Part shown: piece after piece, positions 1 through 5,690 of the stretch
How positions within the stretch are numbered: position 1 is the stretch's first letter
Layout of the letters: each line of letters opens with the position of its first letter
Notes under the pieces: generated by a model
Told to the model about the DNA's origin: nothing
Databases searched by the model: none
Seen by the model: only the letters and a program-made list of their open reading frames with translations
Program-made: the position numbers and the translations under genes
Origin: Chloroflexota bacterium
Lineage (GTDB): Bacteria; Chloroflexota; Anaerolineae; Aggregatilineales; UBA3940
DNA length: 5,703 nucleotides
Assembly: GCA_024643825.1 (NCBI GenBank)
Contig: JAHEME010000229.1
Span: forward strand, 1 to 5,703
Direction of reading: 5' to 3'

Positions 1-35
1 GGATGGCCGGTCTCTCTTGGATTCAGGGAGGATGA

Positions 36-557
36 TTAGAAGACGAGGTAGCGAGACATCGACATCATGAGGATGGCGATGGTCAGGCAGATCACGTTGT
101 AGTTGCCGATCTTGCCCAGCGTCGCCTGGAGCTTCGCCATTTCAGCGCCCTGTTCCGGGGAAGGCGGGCCGCCTGCCTTAGCGATCTCAACGCCAAGCAG
201 AGAAACCTTCTTGGAGAGATTGCCGGTTCCGATGCCAAAGCCGAAGCCTGCCAGCGCAAACACCCCGCCGATCAGGAAGCCAAGCCCTGGCCCCGCTGTT
301 ATCCAGGATGCCCCGCCAAAACTGCTGAGATCATGAAGATAGAGCAGAATGCCGGAGAGGACGACCAGCCCGGCAGCGGCGGACATCGCACGGGTGAAAT
401 CAGTCTTCAGAACCAGATGGCCCATCACCTTGCCACCTTCTGGTGCGGTAGCCCTGATGCTGGGGGAAAGAAACAAGGTCAACATCAAAGCTGACCCCAC
501 CCAGAAAACCCCCGGTACAATATGAAACAAGCGCAGAATCAAGACATAGTAATTCAT
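36..557 (-). CDS. Small four-helix membrane protein, CopD/DUF2269-like, function unknown
   Basis: A 173-residue integral membrane protein with four hydrophobic segments at about residues 5-30, 58-74, 89-111 and 153-171. The 112-150 loop is hydrophilic and carries a PPSPEQGAEMAKL stretch that looks helical. The first helix has the pattern R9-x2-H12-I-V-P-G-x-F-W19-V-G-S, followed by P32. This recalls the His/WVG first helix of CopD- and DUF2269-type membrane proteins, where the histidine may bind haem or metal. H47 and H75 lie near membrane edges. Helix 3 is very glycine-rich, suggesting tight packing. The ATG at 557 is supported by AGAGGAG 10 nt upstream, and the frame ends in TAA. It lies 134 bp downstream of the receiver/ATPase gene, with its own possible promoter and a cop-box-like dyad in the gap. 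The membrane assignment is firm. The family link is from memory of motif shape, and no activity can be assigned. Confidence 0.88.
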   Translation of the reverse strand: MNYYVLILRLFHIVPGVFWVGSALMLTLFLSPSIRATAPEGGKVMGHLVLKTDFTRAMSAAAGLVVLSGILLYLHDLSSFGGASWITAGPGLGFLIGGVFALAGFGFGIGTGNLSKKVSLLGVEIAKAGGPPSPEQGAEMAKLQATLGKIGNYNVICLTIAILMMSMSRYLVF

Positions 558-630
558 AAGTTGCTAGCTCCTCTGGCGAAAAGAATAGGCGATCAAAGAG
601 ATTCCCTGAAGGCTCTCGACTACGGGCATG

Positions 631-659
631 AGTATACATCTGTACTGGTAAGAATAAAA
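631..659 (-). promoter_or_regulatory. Possible promoter with overlapping TACAnnTGTA dyad upstream of the small membrane protein
   Basis: Read on the minus strand, TATACT (631-636) is a good -10 match about 74 nt before the ATG at 557. The 17-nt-spaced -35 position (654-659, TTTTAT) is poor. A perfect dyad TACA-TC-TGTA lies at 635-644, overlapping the -10 by two bases. TACAnnTGTA is the published operator form for CopY-type repressors of the BlaI/MecI/CopY family. The dyad is seen directly. The promoter and any repressor binding are inferred, and no such regulator gene is in the window. Confidence 0.35.
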
Positions 660-691
660 CGATAGCATGATACGGAAAGTCTGGGGGAAGC

Positions 692-1894
692 TCAGTCCTT
701 CTTTACGCGCTCGGCCCGACGCTTCCACATGGGAGTTGGCGATGGAGGATTCTTACCGCGATCGGCTTCGAGACTCAACTCCCAGATCAGGTCTTCGAGC
801 ACGGGGCCAGCCCCCGATTTTCCATTGAGAATCATCGGCTTGCCCGTATTGACGGATTCCGTCCAGGCGTCGTCATGCAGGATCACATGACCGATCTCCC
901 GCTTGAGTGCCTTCTCAATTTGTTCTGACTTCAGGCCGCTGGCAGAAAACGAGGCGTTTAGAAGTAAGTGAATTTTGTCCGGGTCGAGTTTGAGATCGTC
1001 GAAGATGCGCATAGCCGCAGCCGCCGTACGCACAGAGCTAATATCCGGGGCAATCGGAACAAGGACTTCATCTGCACGCTCTAATGCGGTCAGGGTCGGG
1101 CCTGAGAACTCATGAGAGGTATCCATCACGATATAGCGATAGTCAGTCATCAAATGATTGACGAGAAAGGTAGTTAGCTTCTCGGTGACAAATTCTGCAT
1201 CGGTCGGGTTGACCACGCCCCCCAGTAAGTCAATCCCGGATTCATGATGCACCATGTGATCCTTGATCTCTTCTAACTCTAACTGGGTGTACTCCTGCCT
1301 TGCCAACGTCCCCAGATTGTAGCGAGGCTTGACGTTGAGCATCACGTCGCAGGCCCCAATTGGCAGGCTGAGATCGAGCAGCGCAACGGGTTCATCCCAC
1401 AGCAAGCGCAGCCCGGCGGCCAGATTGGCGGAAAGGCTGGTCGTACCCACGCCGCCGCGCAGACTGAATACGGTGATGAGATGGGATAGGTTATCCGGCT
1501 GATGGGTCTGGAGGGTGCGCGTGCGCCTCAACTGGGCGTTGATGCGGAGGAGTAGTTCCGCTTTCTCGAAAGGTTTGGTGATGTAGTCATCGGCTCCAGC
1601 CTCAAACCCGCGTGACTTATCTTGCAGTGTCTGCTTGGCAGATACAATGATGATGGGAGCCGTCGCCGTCTGCGGGAGCGCACGAAGCTGCGCCGCGACG
1701 GAGTAGCCATCCATGCCGGGCATCATGACATCCAGCATCACCAGATCGGGAGCCCACGATCTGGCAAGCTCCAGGGCACTGGGACCATCGCCAGCGACAC
1801 GTACTGTATACCCCTCTTTGGACAGCACGATGCTGGCTAGCTCAGAGAGATTGGCATCATCCTCAACAATTAGAATTTTGGCAGGTGTAACCAT
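692..1894 (-). CDS. Response-regulator receiver domain fused to CpaE/TadZ-like MinD/ParA-family ATPase
   Basis: A 400-residue protein. Residues 5-122 are a complete receiver domain: acidic pair D12-D13, phospho-acceptor D55 in LDVMMPGMDG, S85 in the Thr/Ser switch position and K107 in YITKPF. After a short linker, residues 139-380 form a MinD/ParA fold as in CpaE/TadZ. The Walker A' region is LLDLSLPIG with D174, and Walker B is YIVMDT with D258. The P-loop is R146-G-G-V-G-T151-T-S, so both lysines of the usual KGGxGKT motif are absent. CpaE/TadZ proteins act at the cell pole or membrane to position Flp/Tad pilus assembly, and P-loops lacking the second lysine are known among them. The C-terminus is basic (RRAERVKKD). 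The ATG at 1894 is chosen because the receiver fold begins there and GGGGG lies 4 nt upstream. A longer frame back to 1987 adds 31 residues unlike any receiver. No tad/cpa genes flank it, so a pilus role is only inferred. Confidence 0.88.
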   Translation of the reverse strand: MVTPAKILIVEDDANLSELASIVLSKEGYTVRVAGDGPSALELARSWAPDLVMLDVMMPGMDGYSVAAQLRALPQTATAPIIIVSAKQTLQDKSRGFEAGADDYITKPFEKAELLLRINAQLRRTRTLQTHQPDNLSHLITVFSLRGGVGTTSLSANLAAGLRLLWDEPVALLDLSLPIGACDVMLNVKPRYNLGTLARQEYTQLELEEIKDHMVHHESGIDLLGGVVNPTDAEFVTEKLTTFLVNHLMTDYRYIVMDTSHEFSGPTLTALERADEVLVPIAPDISSVRTAAAAMRIFDDLKLDPDKIHLLLNASFSASGLKSEQIEKALKREIGHVILHDDAWTESVNTGKPMILNGKSGAGPVLEDLIWELSLEADRGKNPPSPTPMWKRRAERVKKD

Positions 1895-1913
1895 GAGTCC
1901 CCCAATGTAGCAC
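1863..1913 (-). other. Possible short leader ORF overlapping the receiver/ATPase start
   Basis: A strong Shine-Dalgarno sequence, AGGAGG (1923-1928 on the minus strand), lies too far (28 nt) from the ATG at 1894 and precedes no in-frame start of that gene. It stands 9 nt before a GTG at 1913 that opens a 16-codon frame (VLHWGTHGYTCQNSNC, with V read as Met) ending in TGA at 1863. That frame overlaps the first codons of the main gene in a different phase. It could be a translated leader or simply an unused purine run. The coding evidence is only the ribosome-site spacing. Confidence 0.2.
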
Positions 1914-1938
1914 CAAACACGACCTCCTATCTCCACGA

Positions 1939-1974
1939 GCAGAGATGCCGTGTGACAATGCTGGTCGCAGAGAT
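1939..1974 (-). repeat. 8-bp direct repeat upstream of the receiver/ATPase gene
   Basis: ATCTCTGC on the minus strand occurs twice, at 1967-1974 and 1939-1946, 28 bp apart start to start. It lies between the candidate promoter and the ATG at 1894. The 28-bp period is not an integral number of helix turns, which weakens an operator reading. The repeat is seen directly and its role is unknown. Confidence 0.4.
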
Positions 1975-1987
1975 CTCTTACCAGCAT
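1958..1987. repeat. 8-bp inverted repeat enclosing a 10-bp palindrome
   Basis: ATGCTGGT (1958-1965) and ACCAGCAT (1980-1987) are exact reverse complements with 14 nt between them. The spacer contains the perfect palindrome AGAGATCTCT (1969-1978), centred one base off the outer repeat. As RNA this would be an 8-bp stem with a 14-nt loop close to the expected transcription start. As DNA it would be a nested operator. No T-run follows on either strand, so it is not an intrinsic terminator. Confidence 0.5.
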
Positions 1988-1990
1988 CCC

Positions 1991-2018
1991 ATTCTACATG
2001 AGAATCATGTTCTTTGAA
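1991..2018 (-). promoter_or_regulatory. Candidate sigma-70-type promoter of the receiver/ATPase gene
   Basis: On the minus strand TTCAAA (2013-2018; 4 of 6 to TTGACA) and TAGAAT (1991-1996; 5 of 6 to TATAAT) are separated by 16 bp. They lie about 97 nt before the ATG at 1894 and just after the stop of comM at 2034. This is the best promoter match in the gap. If it is real, the transcript would start near 1984, within the inverted repeat at 1958-1987. Confidence 0.4.
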
Positions 2019-2020
2019 CA
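1996..2020. promoter_or_regulatory. Two overlapping operator-like palindromes across the promoter
   Basis: ACATGA-GAA-TCATGT (1996-2010) is a perfect 6+6 dyad with a 3-nt spacer. TGTTC-TTT-GAACA (2008-2020) is a perfect 5+5 dyad, also with a 3-nt spacer, and overlaps the first by 3 bp. The first fills the space between the proposed -10 and -35, and the second covers the -35. Across 1992-2013 the tetramers TTCT/AGAA/TTCT recur every 9 nt with CATG between them. This geometry suits a dimeric repressor, but the binding protein cannot be named from sequence. Confidence 0.45.
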
Positions 2021-2033
2021 GTCTGGTTGTTAT

Positions 2034-3548
2034 CTATGCTCGTGCCCGGTACTGAAGAGCCTCCGCAATGTGGTGGGGACGGATATCGGCGCTGGCTTCC
2101 AGATCGGCAATCGTGCGGCTGAGTTTGAGCACCCGATGATACGCGCGAGCACTGAGTTGCAACTGCTGCATGGCAGAGCGCAGCAGCGATTCACCTTCGG
2201 CATCCGGGCGGGCATACTTCTGCACTTCGCCCGTGCCCATATCGGCATTGCAGATCAACTCCGAATCGTTGAAACGCGCTGCCTGCCGATCTCGCGCCGC
2301 CTGCACCCTGGCGCGAATCTTCTCGGAGGTCTCCCCGCGCCGATCTTCAGAGAGCTTCTCGTACTCTACGCGCGGCACTTCGACGTGAATATCGATGCGA
2401 TCCAGCAGCGGCCCGGAGATGCGCTGCTGGTACTTGCTGATCGAGGCATGCGAGCAGGTGCAGGGCTTCACGGGATCGCCGAAGTACCCGCATGGACACG
2501 GATTCGACGCGGCGATCAGCATGAAGTTCGCTGGGAACGTCATCGCGCCCGAAGCACGGCTGACCGTAACGGTGCGATCTTCGAGGGGCTGGCGCAGGGT
2601 TTCCAGTACTTTCCCGAATTCGGGTAGCTCGTCAAGAAAAAGCACGCCCCGATGTGCAAGGCTGATCTCACCGGGGCGAGGGAATGACCCCCCGCCGATC
2701 AGACCCGCATGGCTGATCGTGTAGTGCGGCGCACGGAACGGTCGCTGTCGCACCAGCGGAGTCTGCCCCGGCAGCATATCCGCCACCGAGTAGATTCGCG
2801 TGACTTCCAGTGCTTCATCGATGTTCATCTGCGGTAGGATGCCCGGTACGGCCCGTGCCAGCAGCGTCTTGCCTGCTCCCGGAGGCCCGGTCAGCGCGGC
2901 GTTGTGCCCGCCAGCGGCGGAAACTTCCAGCGCCCGCTTTACATGCTCCTGCCCCTTAATGTCAGCGAAGTCCGTGAGATGCGCGTGATCAATTTCCATC
3001 TCTGGTACGGATGCCGGATCGTACGGAGGGATCACATCCAGCCCCAACAGGTGCTCTACGAGCGTGATCAGATGATCGACGGGGATCACTTCCACATCCG
3101 GGATCAGCGAGGCTTCGGGCGCGTCTTCGGTAGGGACGAACACCCGCGCCAGCCCCAGCGAACGCGCCAGCGCAGCCCCGGCAATCACGCCGCGCGCGTG
3201 GCGTACATTGCCATCCAACGATAGCTCGCCCATGAACAGGGCATCTTCTACGGAGTCGGTGGAAATCTGGCGCGTGGCGGCGAGCACCCCGACCGCGATG
3301 GCCAGATCGTAGGAGGGGCCTTCTTTGCGAAGATCGGCGGGCGCGAGGTTGATCGTCACCCGCCCGCCGGGGAAGCGCAGCCCGCTGTTGCGAATCGCGG
3401 GCATTACGCGGTCTTTGGCCTCTTTCACCGAGGTGCTCGGCAGACCTACCAGAGTGATGGCAGGCAGCCCGCCCGCCGAATCGACCTCGACTTCTACCAG
3501 CGTTCCTTCCAGGCCGAGCAGCGCGCAGCTATTGACTTTCGCCAGCAA
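2034..3548 (-). CDS. comM: ComM/YifB-family magnesium-chelatase-like AAA+ ATPase
   Basis: Numbered from the TTG at 3548, the product has 504 residues, the normal size for ComM/YifB. Residues 15-165 form the N-terminal ChlI/Lon-protease-like fold, with VGLP at 34-37 and INLAPADLRKEGPSYDL at 66-82. Residues 190-395 are the AAA+ core, with Walker A GPPGAGKT (221-228), Walker B VLFLDE (302-307), RPFRAPHYTISHAGLIGGG (269-287), SNP (348-350) and the arginine-bearing GPLLDRIDIHVEVP segment. Four cysteines (C351, C353, C363, C365; CxC-x9-CxC) may bind metal. Residues 403-500 are the helical C-terminal domain. In Vibrio, ComM is a hexameric helicase driving branch migration during natural transformation, but the family is widespread and that role is unproven here. 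The TTG is preferred because GGGGAGG lies 5 nt upstream and the product then begins MLAKVNSCALLG, the family's usual start. The ATG at 3578 adds ten residues and has no ribosome site. G+C is visibly higher than in the glycosyltransferase gene upstream. Confidence 0.96.
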   Translation of the reverse strand: MLAKVNSCALLGLEGTLVEVEVDSAGGLPAITLVGLPSTSVKEAKDRVMPAIRNSGLRFPGGRVTINLAPADLRKEGPSYDLAIAVGVLAATRQISTDSVEDALFMGELSLDGNVRHARGVIAGAALARSLGLARVFVPTEDAPEASLIPDVEVIPVDHLITLVEHLLGLDVIPPYDPASVPEMEIDHAHLTDFADIKGQEHVKRALEVSAAGGHNAALTGPPGAGKTLLARAVPGILPQMNIDEALEVTRIYSVADMLPGQTPLVRQRPFRAPHYTISHAGLIGGGSFPRPGEISLAHRGVLFLDELPEFGKVLETLRQPLEDRTVTVSRASGAMTFPANFMLIAASNPCPCGYFGDPVKPCTCSHASISKYQQRISGPLLDRIDIHVEVPRVEYEKLSEDRRGETSEKIRARVQAARDRQAARFNDSELICNADMGTGEVQKYARPDAEGESLLRSAMQQLQLSARAYHRVLKLSRTIADLEASADIRPHHIAEALQYRARA

Positions 3549-3553
3549 AGGAG

Positions 3554-3560
3554 CCTCCCC
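3554..3560 (-). promoter_or_regulatory. Strong ribosome binding site that decides the comM start
   Basis: GGGGAGG on the minus strand sits 5 nt before the TTG at 3548. No comparable purine run precedes the alternative in-frame ATG at 3578. This places the start at TTG and leaves the palindrome at 3563-3582 in the untranslated leader. Confidence 0.7.
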
Positions 3561-3562
3561 GG

Positions 3563-3582
3563 TACGATGTGGGGACATCGTA
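3563..3582. repeat. Perfect 8+8 palindrome directly upstream of the comM ribosome site
   Basis: TACGATGT (3563-3570) and ACATCGTA (3575-3582) are exact reverse complements separated by GGGG. On the comM transcript this is an 8-bp hairpin with a CCCC loop, ending 2 nt before GGGGAGG. The loop could pair with the G-run of the ribosome site, or the DNA could be an operator. It also contains the alternative ATG at 3578. The symmetry is seen directly and its function is inferred. Confidence 0.6.
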
Positions 3583-3615
3583 GCATGGGGTGATCAGGAG
3601 GGCAAATAGTCAGGC

Positions 3616-3636
3616 TTTTGGAACGCGTTGCCAAAA
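3616..3636. repeat. Intergenic hairpin between the glycosyltransferase and comM
   Basis: TTTTGG (3616-3621) and CCAAAA (3631-3636) flank AACGCGTTG, which itself contains the 8-bp palindrome AACGCGTT. The whole can pair as a near-continuous stem with one bulged base. It begins 29 nt after the glycosyltransferase stop. The T-run lies on the leading arm in the direction of transcription and none follows the stem, so it is not a canonical terminator. It could be a 3' stabilising stem. Confidence 0.45.
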
Positions 3637-3664
3637 AGACCTGTCAACCACAATCCATCTTCAT

Positions 3665-5662
3665 CTACGGAGCGGGTATTACCAATAGGTTTGTTACCAT
3701 GAGATAGTCGTCATTCGATGGACTCATAAGGCGTACACCTGTATCGGAGCGGTAAAAACCCGTGATGAGCCGATACATACCAGGGAGCAATTCTTTCCCT
3801 ATCGGAAGAACAAAGTCCCGGCTAACCAAGATTTCAGCCGGATCATTCCATGTGGATGTGTCCCGCCGCGTGTCAAACAATGGGATTCCATCTGCCTGCG
3901 CCAGGGGTTCACCACGCGAGTCCATTGGAATCAGATGGTTGTAGACTTGATATGTTCCATCCGCCGCGAGGAGGCTTCTCCAATACAACCGAAAATGGAT
4001 TTCATCGCCAGGAGAAACTTCCGTGCGATCCATGTCATACCCTATCAGTTGAATTGGACCAAGCTGTTCCCCGGTTACCTGATATTGCATCGGATATATA
4101 CGGAATATCGTTACACTTGGGCCTCGGAATTCCTCCGAAGGGGAATATGTCTTCAGAAGTACCATTTGATCAAGATAACGCTCACCTTCCGGAGAGGACT
4201 GCATCCGCTGATAGCGCCCATATGTAACAAAGCCATACAAGACTCCGAGATCACGCCATTCTTGAATCGGTCGATCCGTTAGCACAGAATTCATGGCTAG
4301 AGAGAAATCGTTGATTCCGTTGTATCCACCCCAGGCTCGGTTAAACGTCTTATGATTGTCATCCGTTGCTACATAGAGTCCCGGTGTGAGGCTGGTATCG
4401 GCCCACGCAGCAATGTCATTGCGACGATCCGGCAGAGTAAGATCATGAACATATTTAGTGGACTTATTGAACATCGAGCGTGCGGATACTGCCACAATGA
4501 GGCTTGCCACTACATAGGGAAGATAGGCATACAGCTTTAGCCGCTGGAATCTGGTCAAGCCCACCCTGGCGACGGCGACCCAACCCTGGATGCCTATGTC
4601 CCAGATTACAATCAGGAAAGCTCCCATTGCGAGGAACTGATGCGGTTTGGGCTCGCCGAAAAAGCTCATACCGATGACCCATAAAAGGGAGCTGCTTAAG
4701 AGAACCGTCAATCCGATCAGATTGATACTTTCCCTGAACTTCGGCCACAGTAGAAAACTAAGGCCCGTCAACCCTATCGCCCAGAAGATGGCGAGATAGG
4801 GGAAAATCACGGTTGCATTATGCGTGAGAACATCAAAACCTGGAATCCCCAGTCTCTCAGGGGAACCTTCAAACGAGCCGGGAGAGTCGCTTGCCTGCAG
4901 GGAGGGATAGAGGAGAATGAGCCAGGCAAGAAAGATGGCTGCTCGACTCAGGTTGGCTGCAAAAAGTCGCCAGACACCGGCCCTGTCCGTAGTTTCATCA
5001 ACTAACCGAATAAGAGGCATTGCGAGAACGAGAGGTAACACAAAAATCGCCTGATACTTAAAGAGAATTGCAAGAAACAGGGAGAAGATCCCGATCACAC
5101 TCCAATGATCGCGATCATAGAGTGTGCCGGTCAGACTGGATAGAAGAGAAAAAGCCGTGAAAAACACAAGATACGTATCGGGAATCGCGATGTGACTGTA
5201 AGTGACTGCGATTGGCTGTATTGCCCATATCGCTGCCGCGAACAGACCCGAAGCAGATGTGCCTACACGATAGCCCAGTAATGCTATTGTGATAGTACAC
5301 AATACACCAAATGTCGCCGTAACCAACCTTGACCAGTGAAGTACGTTGGTCATTGGCTCTGTAGAAGGCTGAACCCACCGGAGAAGGAGGTAATTGACAG
5401 TCATCATTCCCGGAGGATAGCCCTGCATTCCAATCGGTTTTGCTGACCCCGTATCAATGATCATTTGAGCAGCGATCACATGCGATGGCTCATCGGGGTG
5501 ATCGACAAAAGGCAGGCTAAAATCGTAGCCTGTATACCGTAAGTAACCAGCCACAACGACCACGATTGCCAGGATCGCCCACCACCGCCAGGCGGGCCAA
5601 ATTGGTTTCTGTTCCTGGTGTTTCAAGATGCGTTGAAGCGTGTCAAAGATCATCTGGCTCAT
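3665..5662 (-). CDS. Polytopic GT-C membrane glycosyltransferase (GT39/PMT_2-like) with C-terminal beta-sandwich domain
   Basis: A 665-residue protein. After a cytoplasmic N-terminus (1-25) comes helix 1 (28-41), then an outer loop with H55-P-D57-E58, the acidic motif typical of GT-C catalytic loops, and Y82-P-P-G85. About ten further hydrophobic segments follow up to about 395. They include the YSHIAIPD stretch with H156 and D161, and KPHQFLAMGAFL near 338-349, where related enzymes have a conserved loop before a helix. Residues 397-531 are soluble and probably extracytoplasmic. Residues 532-662 form a beta-rich module (LIGYDMD, PGDEIHFRLYW, PGMYRLITGFYR). Such enzymes move a sugar from a polyprenyl-phosphate donor to lipid or protein outside the membrane; substrate and acceptor are unknown. 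The ATG at 5662 has GGGAG 8 nt upstream, and the frame ends in TAG 86 bp before the comM ATG at 3578. G+C is markedly lower than in comM. The GT-C assignment is by topology and motifs. Confidence 0.87.
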   Translation of the reverse strand: MSQMIFDTLQRILKHQEQKPIWPAWRWWAILAIVVVVAGYLRYTGYDFSLPFVDHPDEPSHVIAAQMIIDTGSAKPIGMQGYPPGMMTVNYLLLRWVQPSTEPMTNVLHWSRLVTATFGVLCTITIALLGYRVGTSASGLFAAAIWAIQPIAVTYSHIAIPDTYLVFFTAFSLLSSLTGTLYDRDHWSVIGIFSLFLAILFKYQAIFVLPLVLAMPLIRLVDETTDRAGVWRLFAANLSRAAIFLAWLILLYPSLQASDSPGSFEGSPERLGIPGFDVLTHNATVIFPYLAIFWAIGLTGLSFLLWPKFRESINLIGLTVLLSSSLLWVIGMSFFGEPKPHQFLAMGAFLIVIWDIGIQGWVAVARVGLTRFQRLKLYAYLPYVVASLIVAVSARSMFNKSTKYVHDLTLPDRRNDIAAWADTSLTPGLYVATDDNHKTFNRAWGGYNGINDFSLAMNSVLTDRPIQEWRDLGVLYGFVTYGRYQRMQSSPEGERYLDQMVLLKTYSPSEEFRGPSVTIFRIYPMQYQVTGEQLGPIQLIGYDMDRTEVSPGDEIHFRLYWRSLLAADGTYQVYNHLIPMDSRGEPLAQADGIPLFDTRRDTSTWNDPAEILVSRDFVLPIGKELLPGMYRLITGFYRSDTGVRLMSPSNDDYLMVTNLLVIPAP

Positions 5663-5690
5663 TCAGTTGGCTCCCAATACAACGAAAACA

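Noticed and set aside
651..691. Intrinsic terminator after the receiver/ATPase stop, using the minus-strand TTTTATT
   Set aside because: The preceding GTATCATGCTATC looks symmetric but does not pair, so there is no GC-rich stem before the T-run.
1895..1987. A 31-residue N-terminal extension of the receiver/ATPase from an ATG at 1987
   Set aside because: The extension has no ribosome site, overlaps the inverted repeat and lies immediately beside the proposed -10. The receiver fold begins normally at the ATG at 1894.
1998..2627. A 209-codon plus-strand open frame
   Set aside because: It lies entirely opposite comM, whose conserved motifs run through the region. The translation shows no recognisable domain and there is no convincing ribosome site. 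It is a shadow of a high-G+C gene.
3549..3578. comM start at the ATG at 3578
   Set aside because: No Shine-Dalgarno sequence precedes it, the added residues MSPHRTGEAP are not family-like, and the codons fall in a perfect palindrome. A leaderless start there cannot be fully excluded.
3618..3634. Sigma-54-like TGG...TTGCC on the plus strand
   Set aside because: The GG and GC are 8 bp apart instead of the required 10, no plus-strand gene follows, and the match arises from the local palindrome.
3619..3647. Consensus TTGACA on the minus strand (3642-3647) as a comM -35
   Set aside because: No acceptable -10 occurs at 16-19 bp spacing (GTTCCA and neighbours), so the promoter call is unsupported despite the perfect hexamer.
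4464..4748. A 94-codon alternative-frame open reading frame on the minus strand
   Set aside because: It is fully contained in the glycosyltransferase gene, whose membrane topology is uninterrupted there. It has no ribosome site and no recognisable motif.
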